Source: DATNBU01 sp964476185
GTDB taxonomy: Bacteria > Desulfobacterota > Binatia > UBA1149 > CAITLU01
Reading direction: 5' to 3'
DNA length: 37,652 nucleotides
Assembly (NCBI GenBank): GCA_964476185.1
Contig: CAYYZO010000034.1
Location: 1 to 37,652 of the forward strand
The translations under genes and the position numbers were made by a program. The first letter of the stretch is position 1, and the number at the start of each line of letters is the position of its first letter. The notes under the pieces are model-generated. The model was not told the origin of the DNA and searched no databases. It saw only the letters and a program-made list of their open reading frames with translations. This document shows positions 9,120 through 17,095 of this stretch, one piece after another.

Positions 9120-10256
9120 GTGGAGCGCGTCGTCGCGCGCGCGAGCCGCGCCGCGCTCGAGGAGCGCACGCGGCGCGCGTTCGCGCGGCGCTTCGGGCGC
9201 GAGCCGGCCGTGTGCGGGAGCGCGCCGGGCCGCGCCAACCTGATCGGCGAGCACACCGACTACAACGACGGCTTCGTGCTGCCGTTCGCGATCGGGCGCC
9301 GCACGGCCGTCGCCGCCGCGCCTCGCTCCGACCGGCGCGTTCGGCTCGAGAGCGCTCTCGTCGAAGGCGCGGTCGAGATCGACCTCGACGCGCCGATCGT
9401 GCGCGGCGAGCCGCGCTGGGGCGACTACGCGCGCGGCGTCGTCGCCGAGTGCCTAGCGCTCGAGGCTCCGCTCGACGCCGGCGGGTTCGACGCCTGGATC
9501 GAGTCCGACGTTCCGGTGGGCGCCGGGCTCTCGAGCAGCGCAGCGCTCGAGGTCGCGCTCGCGACCGTCGTCGAGTCGCTGGCGGGCCGCACGCTCGGCG
9601 CCGCCGCGAAGGCAGCGCTCTGCCGGCGCGCCGAGCACCGGTTCGCGGGGGTCCCGTGCGGGATCATGGACCAGCTCGCGAGTGCGCTCGCGGCCGACGA
9701 CGCGCTGCTGCACGTCGACTGCCGAAGCGGCGAGGTTCGCCTCGTGCCGTGGCCGGAGCGCGAGGTCGAACTCGTGGTCGTCGACTCGGGGCTCGCGCAC
9801 GATCTCGGGCAGGGCGAGTTCGCGCGACGCGTGGAGCAGTGCCGCGAGGCCGCGCGCCGGCTCGGCCTCGCGAGCCTGCGGGACGCCACGCGCGAGGATG
9901 CCGCGCGCCTGGCCGCGGGCGGAGAGCGCCTTCTCGCGGCGCGCGTGCAGCACGTGGTCGAGGAGAACCGGCGGGTCGGCGCCGCGCTCGACGCGATCCG
10001 AACGAACGATTGGCCGCGGCTCGGGCGAATCCTCGACGAGAGCCACGCTTCGCTTCGCGACCTCTATGAGGTCAGCCGTCCCGAGATGGACGACCTCGTC
10101 GAGCGCTTGCGCGGCGCCGGCGCGATCGGCGCGCGAATGACGGGAGGCGGATTCGGCGGTTGCGCCGTCGCGCTCGTCGCGGCCGGGAACGACGTCGCAA
10201 CCGCGTTGCTCGCGGGCCGGGGCGGGATTTGCGCCGCACGACTTCCCGACGGATAG
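9120..10256 (+). CDS. galK: Galactokinase (GHMP kinase family)
   Basis: 378 residues, the normal length for GalK. It phosphorylates galactose at C1 with ATP as the first step of the Leloir pathway. The galactokinase signature GRANLIGEHTDYNDG starts at residue 37, with the catalytic arginine expected at Arg38. The GHMP ATP loop PVGAGLSSSAALE is near 132, the catalytic aspartate is Asp184 in CGIMDQ, and the C-terminal GHMP motif is TGGGFGGCAVAL. The GTG start at 9120 lies one base after the ligase stop, so translation is probably coupled. No galT or galE is visible in the window. The placement between an acyl-CoA ligase and an exopolysaccharide-type membrane protein is unusual and may point to surface-sugar supply (inference). 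Confidence 0.92.
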   Translation: MERVVARASRAALEERTRRAFARRFGREPAVCGSAPGRANLIGEHTDYNDGFVLPFAIGRRTAVAAAPRSDRRVRLESALVEGAVEIDLDAPIVRGEPRWGDYARGVVAECLALEAPLDAGGFDAWIESDVPVGAGLSSSAALEVALATVVESLAGRTLGAAAKAALCRRAEHRFAGVPCGIMDQLASALAADDALLHVDCRSGEVRLVPWPEREVELVVVDSGLAHDLGQGEFARRVEQCREAARRLGLASLRDATREDAARLAAGGERLLAARVQHVVEENRRVGAALDAIRTNDWPRLGRILDESHASLRDLYEVSRPEMDDLVERLRGAGAIGARMTGGGFGGCAVALVAAGNDVATALLAGRGGICAARLPDG

Positions 10257-10273
10257 ATCGGCCCACTGCGCCC

Positions 10274-10930
10274 ATGTCGGCCCTCCCGTCCCACCACCCG
10301 GCCCCGGATTCGGCGCACCTCGAAACGCCAGCCCGTCGCTTCTCGGAAACCTTGCGCGCGATCGAGCGTCGCGCCGAACTCGGCCCCGTCACGCTCGGCG
10401 AGCTGCGCGACCTCTGCGGCAACCAGGGGCACGGCTTCCTCGCGATCTTCCTCGTCCTTCCGTTCCTGCAGCCGATCCCGCTTCCCGGCGTGTCGAGCGC
10501 GATCGGCGTATTGCTCGTGATCCTCGGCGTGTTCGTCGCGCTGCGCCGCCCGCCGTGGATCCCGTCGCGCCTGGCGCGCGCCGAGATCAAGCCGGACGCC
10601 GTCCTGCGCATCTGCGCGAACCTCGAGAAGCTGCTCGCCGCGCTCGAGCACGTCGTCCGGCCGCGACAGCCGTGGGTGTTCTCGCACCGCTGGTTTCGCC
10701 TGACCAACGGGCTCCTGTGGATGACGCACGCGTTCCTGTTCGCGCTGCCCCTTCCGATCCCGTTCTCGAACGCGCTGCCGGCGATCGTCGTCCTGCTGCT
10801 TGCGCTCGGTATCCTGGAGGAGGACCTTTGGGTCATCGTGATCGCCTACGTCGCGGCGGCTCTCACCCTGCTGTTCTTCGCCAGCCTGGCGGCGCTGCCC
10901 GCCCTCGGCTGGCAGGCGCTGTCTTCGTGA
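10274..10930 (+). CDS. ExoD-family membrane protein (exopolysaccharide synthesis)
   Basis: 218 residues. A soluble N-terminal region of about 50 residues containing the family-typical VTLGELRDLCGNQGHGFL is followed by hydrophobic segments near 55-75, 78-92 and 155-215. This pattern and length match the ExoD family, first linked to exopolysaccharide production and alkali tolerance in rhizobia; its biochemical role is not known. The ATG at 10274 gives a start 17 bp after the galactokinase stop, in the same transcription unit. A substrate or partner cannot be named from sequence. Confidence 0.82.
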   Translation: MSALPSHHPAPDSAHLETPARRFSETLRAIERRAELGPVTLGELRDLCGNQGHGFLAIFLVLPFLQPIPLPGVSSAIGVLLVILGVFVALRRPPWIPSRLARAEIKPDAVLRICANLEKLLAALEHVVRPRQPWVFSHRWFRLTNGLLWMTHAFLFALPLPIPFSNALPAIVVLLLALGILEEDLWVIVIAYVAAALTLLFFASLAALPALGWQALSS

Positions 10931-11006
10931 TTCGCTGACCGCGGTTGAAGGCCGCGGCGCCGGCTGCGTCGAAGGGGCGGGTCCGCTGCCCCGAATGGGC
11001 CGGCCC

Positions 11007-11011
11007 AGGAG
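11007..11011 (+). promoter_or_regulatory. Ribosome binding site fixing the DUF6600 gene start
   Basis: AGGAG seven bases before ATG 11019. It favours this start over an in-frame upstream codon at 10995, which would place an arginine-rich stretch before the signal peptide. Confidence 0.7.
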
Positions 11012-11018
11012 ATCCAGG

Positions 11019-13043
11019 ATGCACACTTCCGGGTTGGCGCGTTCTTTCCTGTTCGCGTCGTGGCTGGGGGCGGGAATGGTCGGCGGCATCGCGGCCGAGG
11101 CGATCGCGCCGCAGGAGGCCGAGGCCTTCGACGACTCCCAGTTCTACGTCTCGCTGAGTTCGCACGGGAACTGGGTCCAGAACGCCCAGTTCGGCTGGGT
11201 CTGGTACCCGCGCTACCGCCCCGCCTACTGGCGGCCCTACACGGTCGGCCGCTGGGTCTGGACCGACTACGGCGAATGGATGTGGGTTTCCGACGAGCCC
11301 TGGGGCTGGGCTACCTACCATTACGGCCGTTGGTCCCTCGATCCGTTCTACGGCTGGGTCTGGATTCCGGGGCGCGTGTGGGCGCCGGCCTGGGTGACCT
11401 GGCGCTACAGCGACAACTACATCGGCTGGGCGCCGCTCGGTCCGTACGGCTACTGGAGCGTCGGACTCGGCTGGCGCGGCTGGTACGACCGCTACAACTA
11501 CTACGACTACCGCCACCATCATCACCATGACCGTGACCGGGATCGTTACGACGATCGCGACTGGGACGAGCACGACTACCGGCGCGACGGCCGCGGCGAC
11601 TACGGTCGCGGCGGTGACGGCAGCGGCGACTACGCGCGCGGCGACGACCGCGACGGACGCGGCAGCCGGGGTCGCGGCGGCTACGACGACGAGAACTACT
11701 GGACCTTCACGCGGGCGCGCGACTTCACGAGCCCGCGCGTCGACAAGGTGGCGGTCGACCGCAACCACCTGCCGGAAGTGATGCGCCGGACGCGCGAGGT
11801 CGCGCCGCCGAGCCAGGAAGCCGAGAAGCAGGGGCGCGGCGTCAACCGGGGGATCGACAAGAGCCTCGTCGAACGCGCGGCCGGCCGGCCGATTCGCCCG
11901 GTGAAGGTCGAGGACGCCGGGGCGCCTCCGTCCACCGGCAAGGCCGAGTTGCGCGGCGATCGCGTGCGCGTGTACCGGCCGCCGGTCGAAGTGGCGAAGC
12001 CGGGTCGCACGCCCGACAAGCTCGGCATCGCGAAGCCGTCCGACCGCGGCCAGCGTCCGACGCGCGAGACGCAGGGCGGCGTGCGCGGCCCACGCGACGT
12101 CGCCCCCGGTCGCGAGGGCGAGCAGGGCCGCGGCGGCGGGGACGTTCGCGAGCAGACCGGTCGCGGCACCCGCGCCGACGACCGCAACGGCGCCGGCCGC
12201 ACGACGACGGACGAACGGCAGCCGGCCGGTCGCGAGAATCGCGGTGACGACCGCGCCGCGACGGATCGGGGCGGGAAGTCCAGGGCCGGCGGCTACGAGC
12301 GCCCCGCGCGTCCCGACGAGCTCGGCGGCTACGAGCGCGAGGCGCGACCCGACGAGCGCGGCGGTTACGAGCGCATCCGTCCCGCGGAGCCGTCGCAGCG
12401 CGGTCGCGAGTCCTCGCCGGGAAGGGAAGCCGCGGGCGGCGACTCCCGCGCGCGGCAGCCCGATCGTTCGACCCAGTCGCGCGCGCAGCCGTCGCGGCCG
12501 GGTTCGTCGCCGGAGCCGGCTTCGCGTCCGGAAATGCGTGCCCCTTCGTCGCCGGGCGCGGGACGCGGGACCACGCGACCGGAGGCGTCCTCGCGAATGC
12601 AGGCGCCGCGTGCACCGCAGGATCCGCCGTCCGCGCGTTCGCCGCAGCGGGTGGAGCCGGAGCGTTCCGGGTCGAAGGCGACGTCGCCGCGAGGGAGCGG
12701 GGCGGTGCAGCCGAGCCGGCCCCAGGTGCAACCGGCGCGGCCTGCCCCTCCGGCGAAATCGAATCCGTCGCGTAGCCAGGGCGCGGCGCCGGTGGGCGCG
12801 CCCGCTCCGGCCCGCGGCGGCCCGAGCGATGGCAGGTCGGCGCCGCCGGGCGCCGGCATGGGCTCCGGCGCTCCGTCGTACAGCGGCGTCGCCCCTTCGT
12901 ACGGCGGCGGCCCAGCCTCCGGCGGCGGGCGTTCTTATGGCGGCGGTGGAGGCGGTTCGTATGGCGGAAGCGCGCCGTCCGGCGGCGGCTCCGGCGGCGG
13001 GCGCGGTGCTCCGTCCGGCGGCGTTCACGGCGGCGGTCGCTGA
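11019..13043 (+). CDS. Secreted DUF6600-like Trp/Tyr-rich protein with long disordered C-terminus
   Basis: 674 residues. A hydrophobic N-terminus (about 8-30) followed by QEAEA-F looks like a signal peptide cut near residue 36. Residues 40-160 are packed with aromatic repeats (GWVWYPRYRPAYW, GRWVWTDYGEWMW, YGRWSLDPFYGWVW), the pattern of the DUF6600 family, a beta-rich extracellular module of unknown function. After a His tract (166-170) and an Asp/Arg/Gly region, about 400 residues are low-complexity: Arg/Pro/Ser-rich with a 12-residue tandem repeat, ending in Gly/Ser/Tyr-rich stretches (SYGGGG-type). The C-terminus may be disordered or stick to surface polymers. Members are common in uncultured Gram-negative bacteria. 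The gene has its own ribosome site and a strong hairpin behind it. Confidence 0.75.
   Translation: MHTSGLARSFLFASWLGAGMVGGIAAEAIAPQEAEAFDDSQFYVSLSSHGNWVQNAQFGWVWYPRYRPAYWRPYTVGRWVWTDYGEWMWVSDEPWGWATYHYGRWSLDPFYGWVWIPGRVWAPAWVTWRYSDNYIGWAPLGPYGYWSVGLGWRGWYDRYNYYDYRHHHHHDRDRDRYDDRDWDEHDYRRDGRGDYGRGGDGSGDYARGDDRDGRGSRGRGGYDDENYWTFTRARDFTSPRVDKVAVDRNHLPEVMRRTREVAPPSQEAEKQGRGVNRGIDKSLVERAAGRPIRPVKVEDAGAPPSTGKAELRGDRVRVYRPPVEVAKPGRTPDKLGIAKPSDRGQRPTRETQGGVRGPRDVAPGREGEQGRGGGDVREQTGRGTRADDRNGAGRTTTDERQPAGRENRGDDRAATDRGGKSRAGGYERPARPDELGGYEREARPDERGGYERIRPAEPSQRGRESSPGREAAGGDSRARQPDRSTQSRAQPSRPGSSPEPASRPEMRAPSSPGAGRGTTRPEASSRMQAPRAPQDPPSARSPQRVEPERSGSKATSPRGSGAVQPSRPQVQPARPAPPAKSNPSRSQGAAPVGAPAPARGGPSDGRSAPPGAGMGSGAPSYSGVAPSYGGGPASGGGRSYGGGGGGSYGGSAPSGGGSGGGRGAPSGGVHGGGR
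12288..12395 (+). repeat. Three tandem 36-bp repeats inside the DUF6600 gene
   Basis: Copies begin at 12288, 12324 and 12360 and encode GGYERPARPDEL, GGYEREARPDER and the degenerate GGYERIRPAEPS. The 12-codon period keeps the frame, so copy number could vary between strains without breaking the gene. Confidence 0.8.
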
Positions 13044-13070
13044 GCGCCGGGCAACTTCGAACGAAAACGG

Positions 13071-13105
13071 GACGGGGGCTTCGGTGGAGAACCGAAGCCC
13101 CCGTC
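13071..13105. terminator. Perfect 15-bp hairpin between convergent genes
   Basis: Arms 13071-13085 and 13091-13105 are exact complements (GACGGGGGCTTCGGT and its mirror) around a GGAGA loop. The hairpin lies 27 bp after the DUF6600 stop and 50 bp beyond the stop of the minus-strand peroxiredoxin, so it can serve both. The following T run is weak, which is common in GC-rich genomes. Confidence 0.8.
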
Positions 13106-13155
13106 TTCGTCGTTCGGGAGCGGGGCGGGGACGTTCGATCGCCGCGGGAAGCGGT

Positions 13156-13650
13156 TCAGCCGACGAGTTTCAGGATTTCGGCCGTGTGCGTCGAGGGATC
13201 CACCTTCGGCAGCACGTGGCGGATGATGCCCCCTTCGTCGATCACGTAGGTGATGCGTTTCGCGTACCCGGCGTCCGGCTTGTCGGCCGCGCCGTAGGCG
13301 AGGCCGAGGCTGCGGTCGGTGTCGCACAGCAGCCGGAACGGGTAGCCGAACTTCTCGGCGAACGCCTTGTTGGCCGCCTGGTCGTCGAAGCTGGCGCCGA
13401 GGATCACGACGCCGCGCGAACGGAACTGGTCATATTCGGAACGGAACCCGTTCCCCTGGACCGTTCAACCGGGGGTGTCGGCCTTGGGATAGAACCACAG
13501 CACGACCTTGTGGCCGCGCAGGTCCGACAGCGCGACGGTGCTGCCGTCGTGCGCTTTCACGCGGAAATCGGGAGCCGGCATGCCGGGCTCGAGCAAGCCG
13601 CCCGAGCCGGATCCACCGCCGCCGAATACTTTGCGCAGGAGTCCTGCCAT
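13156..13650 (-). CDS. Bcp-type peroxiredoxin, probable selenoprotein (UGA at the peroxidatic position)
   Basis: 164 residues if UGA codon 62 (13465-13467) is read as selenocysteine. The frame is uninterrupted on both sides, with no frameshift. Upstream it reads GHKVVLWFYPKADTPG, then UGA, then TVQGNGFRSEYDQF and RGVVILGASFDD. This is the Bcp/PrxQ core, where the family has TPGCT: the UGA sits exactly at the peroxidatic cysteine. The remainder (FGYPFRLLCDTD, YVIDEGGIIRHV) is also typical. The resolving cysteine often found five residues later is absent (Asn), so it would be a 1-Sec enzyme. It should reduce hydroperoxides in the cytoplasm with thiols as donors. The ATG at 13650 has GGAGG at 13658-13662. 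The true stop at 13156-13158 is also TGA. Sec-containing peroxiredoxins are known in deltaproteobacteria; the alternative is a nonsense-mutated pseudogene. Confidence 0.85.
13428..13462 (-). promoter_or_regulatory. Candidate bacterial SECIS element
   Basis: In the mRNA directly after the UGA, GGAAC (13454-13450) pairs with GUUCC (13442-13438) around a 7-nt loop that begins GGG. The loop starts 16 nt after the UGA, at the short end of the spacing known for bacterial SECIS elements, which usually have a G early in the apical loop. An outer four-pair helix (GGUC 13462-13459 with GACC 13431-13428) could close the structure. The hairpin is inside coding sequence, as bacterial SECIS elements are. 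The fold was made by eye. Confidence 0.6.
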
Positions 13651-13657
13651 CGCGTCG

Positions 13658-13662
13658 CCTCC
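13658..13662 (-). promoter_or_regulatory. Ribosome binding site of the Sec-peroxiredoxin
   Basis: GGAGG seven bases before ATG 13650. It shows that the first 61 codons are an intact, translatable gene start and not leftover sequence. Confidence 0.7.
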
Positions 13663-13795
13663 GTCGAGTTTCGTCGGCGCCGAGTTTCCGCGACGCGCGC
13701 AGCCATCACAACCCGGCCGCTTGCAGGGGGAGCATCCGGCCCCTACGCTCCTCCGCGCCGCGCGGGAACACGACGGCGCAGCACGCAGAGATGCA

Positions 13796-16700
13796 ATGAA
13801 GGGATCTCGAGGAGCACGCGGATGGGCACGGCTCGCCCTCGCGTTCGGATTCGTCGCCGCAGCCGTGCCGGTGCGGCACGCCGAGGCCGGGCGCGCGTGG
13901 ATCGAGGATCCGACCGGGAGCGCCGTCCTCCAGGTCGCGTTCCGCGAGATGCCGACCTACGAGGATCTCGCCGAGGCGCAGTCCGCGCTCACGCGCGCCG
14001 CCCAACTGCTCTGCGACGCCACCGAAGGCCAGGTGCGCATCTCGCAGATCCGCCTGGTCGCCTCGCCGTCCACCAAGGACATCGCCGCGCTCTGGTTTCA
14101 CAACGACGACGCGGCCTCCGGCGGTCCGTACGATGCCGCCGGCGGCGACCTGCGCCGGCTCGGCGCGCACATGGACGTCTTCGCGTCGGCCCGGCTGCGC
14201 CCGGACCGGCTGGCCCACCTGATCGGCCACCACGCGTTCGGCCTGGGCGACCAGTACGACGACCAGCGCCGTCGCGGGGACGCGTGCGGCGTCGGTCCCG
14301 GTTTCGACGCGTCGCTGCTCGACGAGACCAATCACTCGCTGATGCAGGCCTCGGGCGGCATGCGCTGCCTCGACGGGCCGCTGCTCGGGCAGACGTGCCT
14401 GCGCGACGACCAGTGCGCGGGAAGCGTCTGCCGCGCCGAACTCGCCAGCGAGTTCAGCATCCCGGGCAATCACGACCTGCTGCGCGGCGACGGCAACGTC
14501 TGCCCGAGTGCGGTGGCGACATCGCGTGTGCGCCTGGGGGGCCTGCTGCCGGCGCGGTCCGAACTGGTTCCCGCGTTCGACGGCACGGATTTCCTGTCCG
14601 CGCGCGCGACGTCGGCCTGGCGGCGAGAACTCGAGGTGTTCGGTCCCGCCGGAGGACAGCCGGGACTGCGCCTGCAGCTCTACCTGTCGCATCTTTCCCG
14701 TCTCGTCTGGCAGCTCACCGTGGCCGCCGACGCGGCCGACTTCGGCGGCAAGGGCGGGGAGTTGCTCGTGCTGCGTTCCTGGACGCTGACGTTCAACGAC
14801 GACTTCTCGCTGGCGGGCGTGTCGCCCGTCGAGCTTCGCCTCGAGCTTCCGCCGAGCGGCGGACGAGGGCCGGTCGAGTTCGCGATCGACCTCGGGTCGC
14901 GAAACCCGCAGGGAAGGAGCAACCCCGGCGAGGGGTTCGACGGCCTTCAGATGGTCACGGCCGGATCGATCGACATCGACGTTCGCGGCGACGGGGCGCC
15001 TGGCTGCGCGGCGCCCTGGTGCGCGTCCAGCTGGAACGGGCGCACGGGTCGCTGGGAGCTTTCAGAGCAGAGCCTGCTGCACGAGGGGGCGAGCGACTGG
15101 CAGACCCTCGCGGCCAACCTGCCGTTCCTCGTGCCGCCGTTCGCGGGCGTGACGGTCGATCCCCCGGCGGTCTGCCAGGTCGCGCCGCAGTTTTTCACGG
15201 AGATCCTCGGCGCCGACCAGGTCGTGCTGGTGCTCGACACCTCGACGAGCACCGGGATGCGCACCGACGGCCGCGCCGGGGAAGTCTGCGCGAACGGACG
15301 CGACGACGACGACGACGACGTCGTCGACGAGCCGGACTGCGCGGACTCGCGCCTCGAGTACGAGCGGCTGGCGGCGCGCGTGTTCCTCGAACTGGCGGAC
15401 AGCCGTGCGCTGCAGGTCGGCGTCGTCTCGATGCACACCGACGCGGAGATCGTCAGCGACGTCGAGGGCGTCGACGGACCTCGGCGCACCGTGCTCGGCG
15501 CGATGCTGGCGTCGCTCGATGCCGACGGCGACACGGCGCTCGGGACGGGCCTCGAGCGCGCGCAGGAAGCGCTGCAGAAGTTCGAGCGCGCGGCGCGCAG
15601 CCGCCACGTGATCCTGATGACCGACGGCTCCAACAACGTCGGTGTCGCGCCCGGACAGGAACCGCGCCGGATCGATCCGCTGCTCTACCGCGTCTTCACC
15701 GTCGGCATCGGCAGCGCCGCCGACCAGATGACGCTGTCGGCCGTGGCGGCGCGCAGCGGCGGCGTCGCCTACGGCGCCGCGCGCGCGAACGACGCGCCGG
15801 CCATCCTCGCGGAACTCGCGGCGCGCCACGCGGGAAGCGCGCCGGCGCTTCCTCGCACGCCGTTCGACCTCGCGAGGCCCGGCGAGGCCAAGGCCGTGGC
15901 GACCTCGCTCGAGTTCGAGATCCCGGTCGAGGAAAAGTCGCGCGAGCTCGTCGTTTACCTCGGTACCCGCAACGACCGGATCGACGACTGGCGGCTGCTG
16001 TTCGAGCTGCGCTCTCCGGAGGGCGAGAGCATCGACGAGACCTCCGGCCAGGCGCGCACGGAGCGCGGCTTCGTCGTCGTGCGCGTGCTCGACCCGAGGC
16101 CCGGTCGCTGGTCGCTGCGCGTCCTGCCGGCGGGCCGCGGCGTGCAGCACAGCGACGTCCTCGCGTGGACGCAGCAGCCGAACGCGGACTTCTTCGCGGA
16201 GGCGGACCCGCGCCTGGCGTCCGTCAGCCGCGGCGTGCGCATCACGGCGCGCCCGAGCTACGTCAGCGACATCGACGGGGACGTCGCGGTCGACGGCGTC
16301 GTGCGCCGGCCCGACGGCTCGGAGGTGCCGGTCCGGCTCGAACGCGACCCGATCACGCGTGCCTGGGGCTCCTCGTTCGAGGCGTTCTCGGGACGCGGGC
16401 TCTACGACGTGCGGTTGCACCTGCGCGTCGGCGAGGATGCGCGGCCTGCGCTCGGCGAGCCGATCTTCCCGGGGCCGGCGCGCGTCCTGCGCCGCGTGGT
16501 CCCGTTCGAGCGCCATGCGACCGCGTCGTTCTTCGTCGCCGACGGCGGCGCGCCGCCGTGCGCGACGCCGGATTGCGACGACGACGGCCTCGCGGACGCG
16601 CTCGAGACCGGCTGCCCGGAGGACGCGGACGGCGACGGCATGCCGAACCGCTTCGACGCCGACTCCGACAACGACGAACGGTTCGACGGCGCCGAGGGCA

Positions 16701-17095
16701 CCGGCGATTCCGACGCCGACGGAGTGCCGGACTGGTGCGACGCGCAGACGTCGCCGGACTCGATCGCGGGCGCGATCGAAGCCGAACAGGCGGCGGTGGC
16801 GGCGGCCTGCGGCGAGGAAGCGGCGCTCAGCCGAGACCGCCTGCGGACGTCGTTATCGACGCTCCGCCGCATCGTGCAGGTGCTGCGGACGAAATCGGGA
16901 GTGCCGGCGGCGGAGCGCGACGACCTCGTCCAGCGCCTCGAGCAGGCGATCCGGCTCAAGAAACAGGCCTCGGTGATCAGCGAGGTGCTCCCGGAGTTCT
17001 GCCGCAAGTTCCAGGCGAGGATCGAGGACGCGCTCGTGGTCGAGCGCGGGTTGCAGGCGCGCGTGGACGCCCTGCTGCTGGGGCCGGCGAGGTGA
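13796..17095 (+). CDS. Large secreted CLCA-like protein: degenerate metalloprotease motif, VWA, thrombospondin-3-like repeats
   Basis: 1099 residues with a signal peptide (hydrophobic 12-25, likely cut after HAEA near 34). Residues about 40-230 resemble a zinc-protease domain: HLIGHHAFGLGDQY (His141, His145, then G-x-x-D) lines up with the HExxHxxGxxDE motif, but the catalytic Glu is Leu. A beta-rich part leads to a VWA domain with MIDAS DTSTS at 481-485, a TALGTGL threonine and TDGSNN. Inside the VWA, before its first helix, is an Asp-rich Ca-type insert (NGRDDDDDDVVDEPDC). A second beta-rich section follows, then thrombospondin-3-like DxDxDG repeats between Cys922 and Cys981, and a helical tail. 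The order protease-like/VWA/beta matches CLCA proteins. The stop overlaps the CDF start by 4 bp. Probably an extracellular Ca-dependent adhesion or processing protein (inference). Confidence 0.75.
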   Translation: MKGSRGARGWARLALAFGFVAAAVPVRHAEAGRAWIEDPTGSAVLQVAFREMPTYEDLAEAQSALTRAAQLLCDATEGQVRISQIRLVASPSTKDIAALWFHNDDAASGGPYDAAGGDLRRLGAHMDVFASARLRPDRLAHLIGHHAFGLGDQYDDQRRRGDACGVGPGFDASLLDETNHSLMQASGGMRCLDGPLLGQTCLRDDQCAGSVCRAELASEFSIPGNHDLLRGDGNVCPSAVATSRVRLGGLLPARSELVPAFDGTDFLSARATSAWRRELEVFGPAGGQPGLRLQLYLSHLSRLVWQLTVAADAADFGGKGGELLVLRSWTLTFNDDFSLAGVSPVELRLELPPSGGRGPVEFAIDLGSRNPQGRSNPGEGFDGLQMVTAGSIDIDVRGDGAPGCAAPWCASSWNGRTGRWELSEQSLLHEGASDWQTLAANLPFLVPPFAGVTVDPPAVCQVAPQFFTEILGADQVVLVLDTSTSTGMRTDGRAGEVCANGRDDDDDDVVDEPDCADSRLEYERLAARVFLELADSRALQVGVVSMHTDAEIVSDVEGVDGPRRTVLGAMLASLDADGDTALGTGLERAQEALQKFERAARSRHVILMTDGSNNVGVAPGQEPRRIDPLLYRVFTVGIGSAADQMTLSAVAARSGGVAYGAARANDAPAILAELAARHAGSAPALPRTPFDLARPGEAKAVATSLEFEIPVEEKSRELVVYLGTRNDRIDDWRLLFELRSPEGESIDETSGQARTERGFVVVRVLDPRPGRWSLRVLPAGRGVQHSDVLAWTQQPNADFFAEADPRLASVSRGVRITARPSYVSDIDGDVAVDGVVRRPDGSEVPVRLERDPITRAWGSSFEAFSGRGLYDVRLHLRVGEDARPALGEPIFPGPARVLRRVVPFERHATASFFVADGGAPPCATPDCDDDGLADALETGCPEDADGDGMPNRFDADSDNDERFDGAEGTGDSDADGVPDWCDAQTSPDSIAGAIEAEQAAVAAACGEEAALSRDRLRTSLSTLRRIVQVLRTKSGVPAAERDDLVQRLEQAIRLKKQASVISEVLPEFCRKFQARIEDALVVERGLQARVDALLLGPAR

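Noticed and set aside
11514..11528. His-tag-like run of histidines in the DUF6600 protein
   Set aside because: It sits inside a natural Asp/Arg/Tyr-rich region with normal codons; no sign of a cloning vector.
13465..13467. Reading the TGA as a stop or pseudogene mutation
   Set aside because: The frame continues with family sequence, the codon is the catalytic one, and a SECIS-like hairpin follows. Kept as an alternative only if Sec machinery is absent.
15301..15330. GAC/GTC repeat as a possible CRISPR or integration site
   Set aside because: It codes for an Asp-rich Ca-binding-type loop in frame; there are no spacers and no duplicated flanks.
12244..17090. Long plus-strand open frame through the DUF6600 and CLCA-like region that joins the CDF gene
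   Set aside because: Only its last part (from 17092) is a real protein. The earlier part is Arg-rich shadow sequence crossing two genuine genes and a terminator.
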